From Gammaproteobacteria bacterium (GTDB lineage Bacteria; Pseudomonadota; Gammaproteobacteria; HK1): a stretch of 6,420 nucleotides of DNA. Below are positions 1-5,815 of this stretch, one piece after another. Under the pieces are notes generated by a model, which saw only the letters and a program-made list of their open reading frames with translations, had not been told where the DNA came from and searched no databases. The translations under genes and the position numbers were made by a program. Position 1 is the first letter of the stretch. The number at the start of each line of letters is the position of its first letter. Location of the stretch: contig JAGRHX010000845.1 of the NCBI GenBank assembly GCA_020444775.1, positions 1-6,420 on the forward strand, written 5' to 3'.

Positions 1-1066
1 CGTCCTCGATGCCCTCGACGATCCGGCCGTCGATCAGCAGGGCGGGTCCTTCTGCGATCCCGACGGCCCCGCGGTCAGCATTGCCTCACCGGGCGGCGGC
101 CGGCGCTACGAGTTCATGCTGCTCGAGGACGAGCTCGCGGCCGACGCCCTGCAAGCGGCCTCGCTGGCCCGGCGTCTGCAGCCATTCAGGGCCTGGGATC
201 CGGCCAGCATCGTGCGCGCCACCGTCTATACCTTTCATGCACGGATCGCCGAGCGACTGGCTGACGGTCGGGTCTTCCTGCTCGGCGACGCCGCCCATCT
301 GACCCCACCGTTCGCGGGCCAAGGTATGAACGCGGGTCTGCGCGATGCGCACAACCTGGGTTGGAAGATCGCCCTGGTCTGCCGCGGGCTCGCCGATCCG
401 GCCATCCTCGACAGCTACGAGCAGGAGCGGCGCGAGCCGATCTGGGCCATGATCCAGCTGGCAGTGGCCATGGGCGAGTTCGTGATGCCCACCACCACGG
501 TGCAGCGGGCGCTGAAGGACTCGTTGATGACTGCACTGGAACGATTTCCCAAGGCCCGGGATTACCTGTTCCAGATGCGTTTCAAACCGCGCCCGCGCTA
601 CGAGCGCGGGCTGTTCATCGATCTGGACGCGCCCGAGTTCACCGGCTCCTTGGTTGGTGAGATGCTGCCCCAACCCTGGGTGCGGGACCTGCGGGACCCG
701 CAATCGGGTCGGGCACGGCTGGACGACACGCTCGGAGCCGGCTTCGCGCTGATCGCGCAAGACCCTGACGGCGTCGCGCGGCTGACCGCCTGCCGACACC
801 CGTTACTCAGCGCCTTGCCCATGACGCGTTGTTGTGTAGTGTGCGGGCGCGAGGCCGGACGCATGACGCGGACCGATTCCGAGCCTGTGGCCCTTCGGCA
901 CGCCGAGGACCCGGCGACGATGCGCGCCATCCGCGCGCATCGCGACCAGATCATGCTGGTGCGACCGGATCGCTACGTGATGGCAGCCTGCTGGCCGGAA
1001 TCGCTGGAGCCGATGCTGGATCGATTGACCGCGCTGCTCGGCGGAGTCCCTGGTCCACAATCCTGA
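1..1066 (+). CDS. FAD-dependent aromatic hydroxylase, MhpA-like (C-terminal part, 5' end outside window)
   Basis: The first complete codon in the window is at 2, and 354 residues are visible. Class A flavoprotein monooxygenases use NAD(P)H and O2 to hydroxylate an aromatic ring, usually that of a phenol. The visible part contains a CDP...EFMLL segment typical of the 3-(3-hydroxyphenyl)propionate hydroxylase (MhpA) group. The FAD-ribityl GD motif follows as LLGDAAHLTPPFAGQGMNAG near fragment residues 93-112, then a DAHNLGWK helix. The C-terminal tail, with a MLVRPDRYVMAACWP strand, matches the thioredoxin-like C-terminal domain of this family. The N-terminal GxGxxG FAD domain (roughly 190 residues, judging from the family's usual length of about 550) lies to the left. 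It is the first of four + strand genes; the cupin follows after a 175-bp gap. The family is secure. The substrate is not, because related enzymes act on many phenols and on polyketide aromatics. Confidence 0.9.
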   Translation, partial: VLDALDDPAVDQQGGSFCDPDGPAVSIASPGGGRRYEFMLLEDELAADALQAASLARRLQPFRAWDPASIVRATVYTFHARIAERLADGRVFLLGDAAHLTPPFAGQGMNAGLRDAHNLGWKIALVCRGLADPAILDSYEQERREPIWAMIQLAVAMGEFVMPTTTVQRALKDSLMTALERFPKARDYLFQMRFKPRPRYERGLFIDLDAPEFTGSLVGEMLPQPWVRDLRDPQSGRARLDDTLGAGFALIAQDPDGVARLTACRHPLLSALPMTRCCVVCGREAGRMTRTDSEPVALRHAEDPATMRAIRAHRDQIMLVRPDRYVMAACWPESLEPMLDRLTALLGGVPGPQS

Positions 1067-1149
1067 CGACACGCCAGTGACGCCGGAGCGCCCTGGGGCA
1101 TTGGTGCACCGGCCGCGCGCATGAGGTACTTTTGACGTCGCGGCCGGAC

Positions 1150-1171
1150 GTTACCTCCAAACGGAGGCAAC
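1150..1171 (+). promoter_or_regulatory. Hairpin covering a GGAGG motif upstream of the cupin
   Basis: CCTCC (1154-1158) pairs perfectly with GGAGG (1163-1167) across an AAAC loop. The outer GTT (1150-1152) can pair with AAC (1169-1171) across one A/C mismatch. The GGAGG is Shine-Dalgarno-like and lies 11 nt before an in-frame GTG at 1179, so the stem would hide that upstream initiation site. It may also be a remnant leader structure. A role in regulation is inference only. Confidence 0.35.
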
Positions 1172-1228
1172 CGAGCCGGTGTTCCATCAAACAAGCGGCG
1201 TGGCCGGCAACGACAGGCACACGCCCAT

Positions 1229-1233
1229 GGAGG
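1229..1233 (+). promoter_or_regulatory. Ribosome binding site that sets the cupin start
   Basis: GGAGG lies 8 nt before the ATG at 1242, an ideal spacing. It overlaps the competing in-frame ATG at 1227 and is only 2 nt from the ATG at 1236. This favours 1242 as the true start over 1179 (GTG), 1227 and 1236. Confidence 0.75.
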
Positions 1234-1241
1234 CAATGACC

Positions 1242-1670
1242 ATGGCCGAGAGCGGAAAGAGCAGCTGGGATTTCGTCCACAACGAGGCCGACAAGGCGAA
1301 GTGGACCGAAGGCCTGCGGGAGATCTTCGAGTACAGGGATCTGGGGATCAAGGACGCCACCAAAGGTGACTATGTCGCGCATATCGTGCGTGCCAACGGC
1401 AAGAAGCAGGAGGACAAGGTCCAGCAGTGGCACATCCACGACTGCACCTTCCAGTTCGTGCAGGTGTTGAACGGCTGGGCGAAGTTCGAGTACGAGGGCC
1501 AGGGCGTGCACATCATCAAGAAGGGTGATTGCATCCTGCAGACGCCACGCATCAAGCATCGTGAGATCGAGTGCTCCGAGGACTTCGAGGTGCTCGAGAT
1601 CGTGGCTCCGGCCAACTTCGCCACCCATATCGTCGATCCACCGGCGGACAGCGTCGAGGCCGCCGACTGA
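1242..1670 (+). CDS. Small single-domain cupin protein
   Basis: This is a 142-residue protein made of one cupin beta-barrel. The first cupin motif is at residues 62-79 (QWHIHDCTFQFVQVLNG), with metal-ligand candidates His64 and His66. The second is near 95-106 (GDCILQTPRIKH), with His106. The position normally held by the conserved Glu of motif 1 (HxH followed by four residues) is Gln71. A short charged helix-like N-terminal stretch (WDFVHNEADKAKW) precedes the barrel. The length is far below that of bicupin gentisate or homogentisate dioxygenases, so it is not one of those. Members of this class include small metal-dependent dioxygenases, isomerases, decarboxylases and non-catalytic binding proteins. 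The start was chosen from the GGAGG at 1229-1233; a GTG at 1179 would add 21 residues without cupin character. Its position between a hydroxylase and dehydrogenases suggests an accessory catabolic role, but the reaction is unknown. Confidence 0.85.
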   Translation: MAESGKSSWDFVHNEADKAKWTEGLREIFEYRDLGIKDATKGDYVAHIVRANGKKQEDKVQQWHIHDCTFQFVQVLNGWAKFEYEGQGVHIIKKGDCILQTPRIKHREIECSEDFEVLEIVAPANFATHIVDPPADSVEAAD

Positions 1671-1719
1671 CGGCGCTTCGTAATCACCGCCGCGGATGCC
1701 CCCAGGCTCCTGCCCCGAG

Positions 1720-1767
1720 CGTATCGAGTCGCACGTAGCGAAGAATCGGGCGTATCGAGGAATCGGG
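1720..1767 (+). repeat. Degenerate 17-bp tandem repeat
   Basis: Two abutting 17-bp units, CGTAGCGAAGAATCGGG (1734-1750) and CGTATCGAGGAATCGGG (1751-1767), match at 15 of 17 positions. A third, partial unit (CGTATCGAG, 1720-1728) sits directly upstream with a 14-nt step. The unit resembles the GAGCGTAGCGAAGAATC type of dispersed intergenic repeat seen in many bacterial genomes. That comparison is from memory and was not searched. Direct repeats 40-90 nt before a gene could also be operator sites. Confidence 0.6.
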
Positions 1768-1776
1768 GCGCGCCCC
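1765..1776. repeat. Perfect 12-bp palindrome GGGGCGCGCCCC
   Basis: GGGGCG is followed immediately by its reverse complement CGCCCC, at the end of the 17-bp tandem repeat. Upstream AGGA and downstream TCCT can lengthen the stem if three bases (ATC) bulge. As a hairpin it has almost no loop. As a duplex it would be a symmetric protein site. No T-run follows, so it is not called a terminator. Confidence 0.45.
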
Positions 1777-1814
1777 TCCTTGATCCCTTACGACGGCAAC
1801 CCGAGACATTGAAC

Positions 1815-2858
1815 GTGACTCTTCCCAAGCGTTTTCGGGTCGTTGCCTGTCAGGGCGGTGCGGTTACCGGCATCGAAGAGCGCGAGCTGGTCGCGCCGGC
1901 CGCGGGACAGATGCTGCTGCGGCTGCGTGCGGTGGGGCTGTGCGGTACCGATCTGTTCAAGCTGCAGACCGGTACCGTCAGCACCGGCCAGGTGCTCGGT
2001 CACGAGCTGGTCGGTGAGGTCGTCGCCCTGGGCGCCGGCGTCACCGGCTTCGAGCACGGCGACCGGGTCGCGGTGCCGCATCACGTACCCTGCGGCCACT
2101 GTCCGAAGTGTGTGCGCGGCAGCGAGACGCTGTGTGAAACCTTCCGGCAGAATCTGCTCGAGCCTGGTGGTTTTGCCGACTACGTGCTGGTCCACGCGCG
2201 CGCGGTCGATCACGCGGCACGCCGGCTGAGCCCAGGGCTGGCCGACCTCTGCGCGGTGTGGATGGAGCCCGCGGCATGCGTGCTGCGTGGCATCGATCGG
2301 GCCGGCCTGTATCCGCGCGGCACGGCGGTGGTGCAGGGTTGTGGCAGCATGGGCTTGCTACATCTGCTGGTGCTGAAGGCCGTGCATCCCGCGCTCGAGG
2401 TGCTGATGGTGGACCCCTTGCACGAACGGCGCCGGCTCGCCCTGGCGCTGGGCGCTGACGCCAGCGCCGGCCCCGACCAGGCGTTGGCGTGCATCACGGA
2501 CCTCAGTGAAGGACTGGGTGCGGATGCCGTCTTCGATACGGTCGGCGGTGCCGCCCTGCTGCGGAGCGCGCTGGCGCTCAGTCGCGAGGGCGGCAGTGTG
2601 ATCCTGTTCGCCCACGCACCCGACGGTCAGCTCGCCGACTTCGACATCAACCTGTTGTTCAAGAACGAACGCCGCATCATCGGCAGCTATTCCGGCACGC
2701 CCGCAGAGCAGCAGCGGATCCTGACGTTGATGGAGGACGGGCGGCTCGACCCGCGACCGCTGGTAACCCACGAGCTCGATCTGGCGGCGTTCCAGGACGG
2801 CGTCCGTCTGAGCCGTGAGCACCGTGCGCTGAAGGTCGTGTTCACCAGCGACGCCTGA
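1815..2858 (+). CDS. Zinc-dependent medium-chain alcohol dehydrogenase (threonine/sorbitol dehydrogenase-like), first of a pair
   Basis: This is a 347-residue member of the zinc-containing MDR superfamily, which oxidises an alcohol to a carbonyl with NAD(P)+. Residues count from the GTG at 1815. Catalytic zinc ligands are Cys43 (GLCGTD), His63-Glu64 (GHE) and Glu151 (MEPAA). The structural zinc lobe is intact: Cys93, Cys96, Cys99 and Cys107 in PCGHCPKCVRGSETLC. The Rossmann motif is GCGSMG at 175-180, and Asp200 ends the second strand, which favours NAD+. The start is uncertain. A TTG at 1809 adds two residues, but only the GTG has a purine-rich GAGA at a reasonable distance (8 nt). The next gene is a paralogue 63 bp downstream, so the two are probably co-transcribed. 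The family is secure; the alcohol substrate (polyol, amino alcohol or aryl alcohol) cannot be told. Confidence 0.9.
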   Translation: MTLPKRFRVVACQGGAVTGIEERELVAPAAGQMLLRLRAVGLCGTDLFKLQTGTVSTGQVLGHELVGEVVALGAGVTGFEHGDRVAVPHHVPCGHCPKCVRGSETLCETFRQNLLEPGGFADYVLVHARAVDHAARRLSPGLADLCAVWMEPAACVLRGIDRAGLYPRGTAVVQGCGSMGLLHLLVLKAVHPALEVLMVDPLHERRRLALALGADASAGPDQALACITDLSEGLGADAVFDTVGGAALLRSALALSREGGSVILFAHAPDGQLADFDINLLFKNERRIIGSYSGTPAEQQRILTLMEDGRLDPRPLVTHELDLAAFQDGVRLSREHRALKVVFTSDA

Positions 2859-2867
2859 TCCACGCCC

Positions 2868-2889
2868 CGGCCACTGCCGGCGCTGGCCG
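2868..2889 (+). repeat. Stem-loop between the two zinc dehydrogenase genes
   Basis: CGGCCA (2868-2873) and TGGCCG (2884-2889) form a perfect 6-bp stem with a 10-nt loop that itself contains the palindrome GCCGGC. It starts 9 nt after the upstream stop codon. No T-tract follows, so partial attenuation or mRNA 3'-end protection is more likely than full termination. Any function is inferred. Confidence 0.35.
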
Positions 2890-2921
2890 AATCCAAGATT
2901 GTCTTCCGTACAGAGGTACCC

Positions 2922-3971
2922 GTGAACGCTGACGCCAGTATGCAGGTCGCGATGCTGCTCGGTCCGGAGCATATCGAGGTCCGTCGCGTGCCGCGGCCGG
3001 TGCCGGACACCGGCGAGGTGCTGTTGCGGATTGGCGCGGCCACCACCTGTGGCACCGACGTCAAGGTCTTCAGACGCGGCGGACATCCGCGAATGCTGGT
3101 CGCGCCCACCGCATTCGGGCACGAGATGGCGGGCACCATCGCCGAATGCGGCGCGTCGGTGACCCGCTTCACCCCAGGCGATCGGGTGGTGGTCTCGAAT
3201 TCGGCGCCCTGCGGCGACTGCGCGGCCTGTCGAAGGGGACGCGAGAACCTGTGCAGCGATCTGCATTATCTGAACGGCGCATTCGCCGAATACATCATCG
3301 TGCCGGAACGCTTCGTAGCGCGAAGCCTGTATCCGCTGCCACCGGACATGAGCTTCCAGCGCGCGGCGCTCACCGAGCCGCTGGCCTGCGTGGTGCACGG
3401 CATGGAGGCCTGCGCGCCGTTCCTGAGCCAGCGCGCCGACGTGCTGGTGCTGGGCGGCGGACCGATCGGGCTGTTGTTCGTCGCGACGCTGGCGCGCGAG
3501 GGTCATCGAGTGCTGCTCGCGGATCCCAATCCGTCACGTCTGCAGGTCGGGCGCCGTATGGGGGCGACCCATCTGCTGCAGGCGTGTCGTGAGGGTGGCC
3601 AGGAAGGCGAGATCCGCGCGCTGTTCCCCGACGGCGCGGACGTGGCAATCGACTGCACGGGCACCCCGCTCGGGTGGCAGGTCGTGCTCGACGCGGTCAA
3701 GATAGGTGGCATGGTCAATCTGTTCGGCGGTTGCGCCCCGGGCACCAGCGTCGCCCTGGATACGCACCGGATCCACTACAGTGAGATCACCGTGAAGGGC
3801 GTCTATCACCACCGGCCCAGCACCTTCGCACGTGCGCTCGATTACCTCGATCAGGACGATTTTCCCGCGGACCATCTACTCGGCGCGACACGACCGATAT
3901 CCGAGGTCGAGCAGGCCCTGCGCAGCATGATCGACAAGCAGAACCTGAAGGTGGTGATCAGCAACCGCTGA
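2922..3971 (+). CDS. Zinc-dependent medium-chain alcohol dehydrogenase, second of a pair
   Basis: This 349-residue MDR-superfamily zinc dehydrogenase is related to threonine, sorbitol and other polyol dehydrogenases. Catalytic zinc ligands are Cys43 (TTCGTD), His67-Glu68 (FGHE) and Glu152 (TEPLA). Structural zinc cysteines are Cys97, Cys100, Cys103 and Cys111 in PCGDCAACRRGRENLC. The nucleotide motif is GGGPIG at 178-183, and Asp201 ends the second strand, which suggests NAD+. The GTG at 2922 has a GAGG five nt upstream; an ATG at 2940 is a possible later start. It resembles the preceding gene over the N-terminal half, including both zinc sites, but differs in the loop after Cys43 and in the C-terminal half. 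The two are therefore diverged paralogues that probably act on different alcohols. It ends 10 bp from the convergent - strand gene. Substrate unknown. Confidence 0.9.
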   Translation: MNADASMQVAMLLGPEHIEVRRVPRPVPDTGEVLLRIGAATTCGTDVKVFRRGGHPRMLVAPTAFGHEMAGTIAECGASVTRFTPGDRVVVSNSAPCGDCAACRRGRENLCSDLHYLNGAFAEYIIVPERFVARSLYPLPPDMSFQRAALTEPLACVVHGMEACAPFLSQRADVLVLGGGPIGLLFVATLAREGHRVLLADPNPSRLQVGRRMGATHLLQACREGGQEGEIRALFPDGADVAIDCTGTPLGWQVVLDAVKIGGMVNLFGGCAPGTSVALDTHRIHYSEITVKGVYHHRPSTFARALDYLDQDDFPADHLLGATRPISEVEQALRSMIDKQNLKVVISNR

Positions 3972-3981
3972 ATGCCCCTGC

Positions 3982-4932
3982 TCAGGCCGTGACCACGTAG
4001 GGCAGCGGTCTGCCGGCCAGGCCCGCAAGCAGGTTGTCCAGCGCCATCTGCCCCATGCGCTTGCGGGTGCCGAGCGTCGAGGTGCCCAGATGCGGCGTGA
4101 TCACCAGATTCTGCAAGCCAAGCAGCGGGTGATTGCGTGGTAGGGGTTCGGGCTCCGTGACGTCCAGCCCGGCACCGGCGATACGCCCATCACGCAGTGC
4201 CGCGTACAGCGCATCGGTATCGACCACGCCACCACGCGCGGTATTGATCAGAAAGGCGGTAGGCTTCATACGCGCGAGCGCGGCGGCGTCGATCATGCCG
4301 GTGGTCTGCTCGGTGAGCGGCATGTTCAAGGACACGAAATCCGATTCCGCCAGCAGAGCGTCCAGGTCCTTATAGCGCGCCCCCAGCTCCTGCTCCGCCG
4401 TTTCGTCCCGACGCCTGTTGTAATACAGGATCTGCATGCCGAAGCCGCGGGCGCGCCGCGCCACTTCGATGCCGATGCGACCCATACCGACGATTCCCAG
4501 CGTCGCGCCGAACACGTCCGTGCCGAGCATGAAGGCCGGATCGAAAGCATGAAAATCCGGACCGCGTGCGAACGCATCGCCACGCACCGTATTGCGCGCC
4601 ACCGCGAGCATCAGCGCCATGGCCTGATCGGCGGTGGCCCCATCGACCGCTCCCGGCGTGTTACCGACCGGCACCGCGTGCCGCGCCGCCGCCGCGACAT
4701 CGATGTGGTCCACACCCACGCCGTAGTTGCTGACCACCTTGACGCGTGGCAGGCGGGTCAGCTCCGGTTCACCGATCGGCGTGTGCGCAAAGCTGAGGAT
4801 TGCATCGATATCGTGCAGCTCGCCCTGGCTCTCGCTCAGCTCGGTCCAGGGCAGCAACGCCACGTGCGGCTCGAACAAGGCGCTCAGAAACGCCGGGAAG
4901 GGAACATCCAGCAGAACTCGGGATTTCGTCAT
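3982..4932 (-). CDS. D-2-hydroxyacid dehydrogenase, glyoxylate/hydroxypyruvate reductase-like
   Basis: This 316-residue enzyme reduces a 2-oxoacid to a D-2-hydroxyacid, or the reverse. The nucleotide motif is GMGRIG at 149-154. The catalytic triad is intact: Arg233 (NTARGG), Glu262 (DVTEPEP) and His281 (TPHLGT). The segments LPRNHPLLGLQNLVITPHLGT and DNLLAGLAGRPLP closely resemble the GRHPR/hydroxypyruvate reductase branch. The second Rossmann strand ends in YNRRR instead of an acidic residue, which in this family usually means NADPH preference. The ATG at 4932 was chosen because homology begins there (MTKSRVLLDV). The open frame continues upstream to 5094, but that extension has no family character and crosses a hairpin. 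The Shine-Dalgarno before 4932 is weak. The gene is transcribed against its left neighbour and divergently from the GST gene, so it is its own unit. Its physiological substrate is not determined. Confidence 0.9.
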   Translation of the reverse strand: MTKSRVLLDVPFPAFLSALFEPHVALLPWTELSESQGELHDIDAILSFAHTPIGEPELTRLPRVKVVSNYGVGVDHIDVAAAARHAVPVGNTPGAVDGATADQAMALMLAVARNTVRGDAFARGPDFHAFDPAFMLGTDVFGATLGIVGMGRIGIEVARRARGFGMQILYYNRRRDETAEQELGARYKDLDALLAESDFVSLNMPLTEQTTGMIDAAALARMKPTAFLINTARGGVVDTDALYAALRDGRIAGAGLDVTEPEPLPRNHPLLGLQNLVITPHLGTSTLGTRKRMGQMALDNLLAGLAGRPLPYVVTA

Positions 4933-5061
4933 CGACCGACACTCGAGGCGAACAGGAGCCGCGAATGCTAACACGTGCTCACGGCGTCCCGGCAGCATCG
5001 CGCAGCGCCCGACGGTCCGGCACGCGGGCGCCTGTGTCAGAATAAACGGCTCGGCCTGCGT

Positions 5062-5083
5062 GTCCCACCAGCGGCGGTGGGAC
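5062..5083 (+). repeat. Perfect 8-bp stem-loop upstream of the GST gene
   Basis: GTCCCACC (5062-5069) and GGTGGGAC (5076-5083) are exact reverse complements around a six-base AGCGGC loop. It lies about 60 nt before the GST start and just downstream of the weak -10-like box. It would therefore be part of the 5' leader if transcription starts there. It could be a leader hairpin or a dimeric regulator site. It lacks a T-tract. Confidence 0.5.
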
Positions 5084-5113
5084 GGCCCGGCCACGCGCCA
5101 TCAGGCAACACGT

Positions 5114-5127
5114 TCGTCTCGACACGA
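5114..5127. promoter_or_regulatory. 14-bp near-palindrome next to the GST ribosome binding site
   Basis: TCGTCTCGACACGA reads as TCGT-N-TCGA-N-ACGA. All pairs match except one symmetric C/C position. It sits 3 nt before the AGGAG at 5131-5135. The symmetry is compatible with an operator for a dimeric repressor, but a 14-mer with one mismatch is not rare by chance. Confidence 0.25.
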
Positions 5128-5144
5128 GCCAGGAGACCGCATCG

Positions 5145-5780
5145 ATGCAACTGTTCTGGACCCCCGCATCGCCGTTCACCCGCAAGGTCTGCGTCACCGC
5201 GCGCGAGCTCGGTCTGTGGGAGGGTATCCAGGTGCGACCGACCACCTGGCCGCTCGACTGGGGCTACAGCACCGTCGACTTCACGCCGGGGCTGGCCGAG
5301 GCCAATCCGGTCGCGCGCATCCCCACGCTGATCACCGATGAAGGCGTGCCGCTGGTGGAATCGACCACAATCTGCGTGTACCTGAACGCGAGAGCGAACG
5401 GGCGTTCAGTGATCCCGAGCGGCAATCGGCAATGGTCGATGTGGTCACTGTATGGCATCGCGGACGGCATTCTCGAGGCGCAGATCGCCATGCGGGCCGA
5501 GCTCCTGCGCCCGGCGCAAAGTCGTTCACAAGACTTCCTGGTCAAGCAGTCGGACCGGCTGCAACGCTGCTTCGACGTGCTCGAGCAGCGGGTCGATGAG
5601 CTCGAGGGTGATCTGGACCTGGCCCAGATCACCGTTGCCGTGGCCTGTGGCTACCAGGACTGGCGGGAATGGCTCGATGATTTTCGCCCGAACCGGCCGC
5701 GACTGACGGCCTGGTATCGAGACATCGTCGAACGCGACAGCCTGCGACAGACTGCACCTAGCGAGACACCCGAACGCTGA
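5145..5780 (+). CDS. Glutathione S-transferase-like protein
   Basis: This 211-residue protein has the two-domain cytosolic GST layout. The thioredoxin-fold half begins MQLFWTPASPFTRKV, with Ser9 at the glutathione-activating position. It carries the cis-proline in NPVARIPTL (Pro60) and the glutathione gamma-Glu-binding pair Glu72-Ser73 in LVESTTICVYLN. The helical half runs from about residue 95 and ends with the CGYQDWREWLDDFRPNRPRL...WY pattern common in proteobacterial GSTs. The N-capping Asp expected there (as in LADIAVA) is Gln161 in LAQITVA. AGGAG at 5131-5135, 9 nt before the ATG, supports the start. The SDR gene follows after 35 bp, so the two are probably an operon. GST/SDR pairs occur in pathways that open ether or epoxide bonds and then oxidise the conjugate, but that role here is only a possibility. 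The family is secure and the substrate unknown. Confidence 0.88.
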   Translation: MQLFWTPASPFTRKVCVTARELGLWEGIQVRPTTWPLDWGYSTVDFTPGLAEANPVARIPTLITDEGVPLVESTTICVYLNARANGRSVIPSGNRQWSMWSLYGIADGILEAQIAMRAELLRPAQSRSQDFLVKQSDRLQRCFDVLEQRVDELEGDLDLAQITVAVACGYQDWREWLDDFRPNRPRLTAWYRDIVERDSLRQTAPSETPER

Positions 5781-5799
5781 TCCAAACGTGATCCAACCG
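5778..5799 (+). repeat. 11-bp tandem duplication spanning the GST stop codon
   Basis: TGATCCAAACG (5778-5788) is followed directly by TGATCCAACCG (5789-5799), with 10 of 11 bases identical. The first TGA is the GST stop codon. The repeat fills most of the gap to the SDR ribosome binding site. It looks like a small slippage duplication; two copies one helical turn apart could also serve as a binding site. Confidence 0.55.
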
Positions 5800-5815
5800 A
5801 AATAGAGGCCAACTG

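Larger units (their letters stand above)
1067..1241. other. Intergenic gap between hydroxylase and cupin
   Basis: No gene is seen in these 175 bp. The gap holds a perfect 8-bp palindrome GGTGCACC (1103-1110) nested between GCCGG (1082-1086) and CCGGC (1109-1113). A CCTCC/GGAGG hairpin lies at 1150-1171. There is no T-tract after either structure, so a classic intrinsic terminator is not supported. A TTGACG at 1132-1137 resembles a -35 box, but no acceptable -10 box follows at the right distance. Confidence 0.5.
1671..1814. other. Repeat-bearing gap before the first zinc dehydrogenase
   Basis: This stretch of about 144 bp has no coding content. Its middle consists of imperfect repeats of a CGTAGCGAAGAATCGGG-like unit and ends in a 12-bp GC palindrome (listed separately). 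There is no T-tract after the palindrome and no convincing -35/-10 pair. Whether it carries a promoter, a terminator or only a decayed intergenic repeat cannot be decided by reading. Confidence 0.5.
4933..5144. promoter_or_regulatory. Divergent intergenic region between hydroxyacid dehydrogenase and GST genes
   Basis: Both flanking genes read outward, so promoters for both should lie in these 212 bp. On the + strand TGTCAGAAT (5035-5043) looks like a weak extended -10 box without a matching -35. On the - strand TAGCAT (complement of 4965-4970) is a 4-of-6 match to TATAAT, also without a -35. The region also holds an 8-bp stem-loop at 5062-5083 and a near-palindrome at 5114-5127. The location is a sound inference; the individual boxes are weak. 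Confidence 0.4.

Noticed and set aside
86..799. A 237-codon open frame on the - strand opposite the hydroxylase
   Set aside because: The + strand frame carries the GDAAH flavin motif and family sequence throughout. The antisense frame has no domain character.
1132..1160. TTGACG as a -35 box for a cupin promoter
   Set aside because: The bases at the expected -10 distance (CTCCAA) do not resemble TATAAT, so a promoter call is not justified.
951..1628. A 225-codon - strand frame across the hydroxylase end and the cupin
   Set aside because: It lies opposite the cupin motifs and shows no domain of its own.
1242..1670. Cupin as gentisate or homogentisate dioxygenase
   Set aside because: At 142 residues with one barrel it is far too short for those bicupin enzymes.
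2358..3506. A 382-codon open frame on the - strand across both zinc dehydrogenase genes
   Set aside because: It is rich in Arg, Gln, His and Ala, shows no recognisable domain, and lies opposite two genes with complete catalytic motifs. This is a typical antisense shadow in GC-rich DNA.
3972..3981. A shared bidirectional terminator between the convergent genes
   Set aside because: Only 10 bp separate the stops, and no stem with a T-run was found there or in the adjacent gene ends.
4972..4977. CACGTG as a regulator site
   Set aside because: A six-base palindrome whose flanks do not extend the symmetry is expected by chance.
4933..5094. N-terminal extension of the hydroxyacid dehydrogenase to an upstream start
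   Set aside because: The extra 54 residues do not look like the family, include a sequence through the 5062-5083 hairpin, and occupy the divergent promoter region. The ATG at 4932 gives the normal protein length.
4727..5341. A 204-codon + strand frame overlapping the dehydrogenase start and the GST start
   Set aside because: It is Arg- and Ser-rich, has no domain, and overlaps two better-supported genes.
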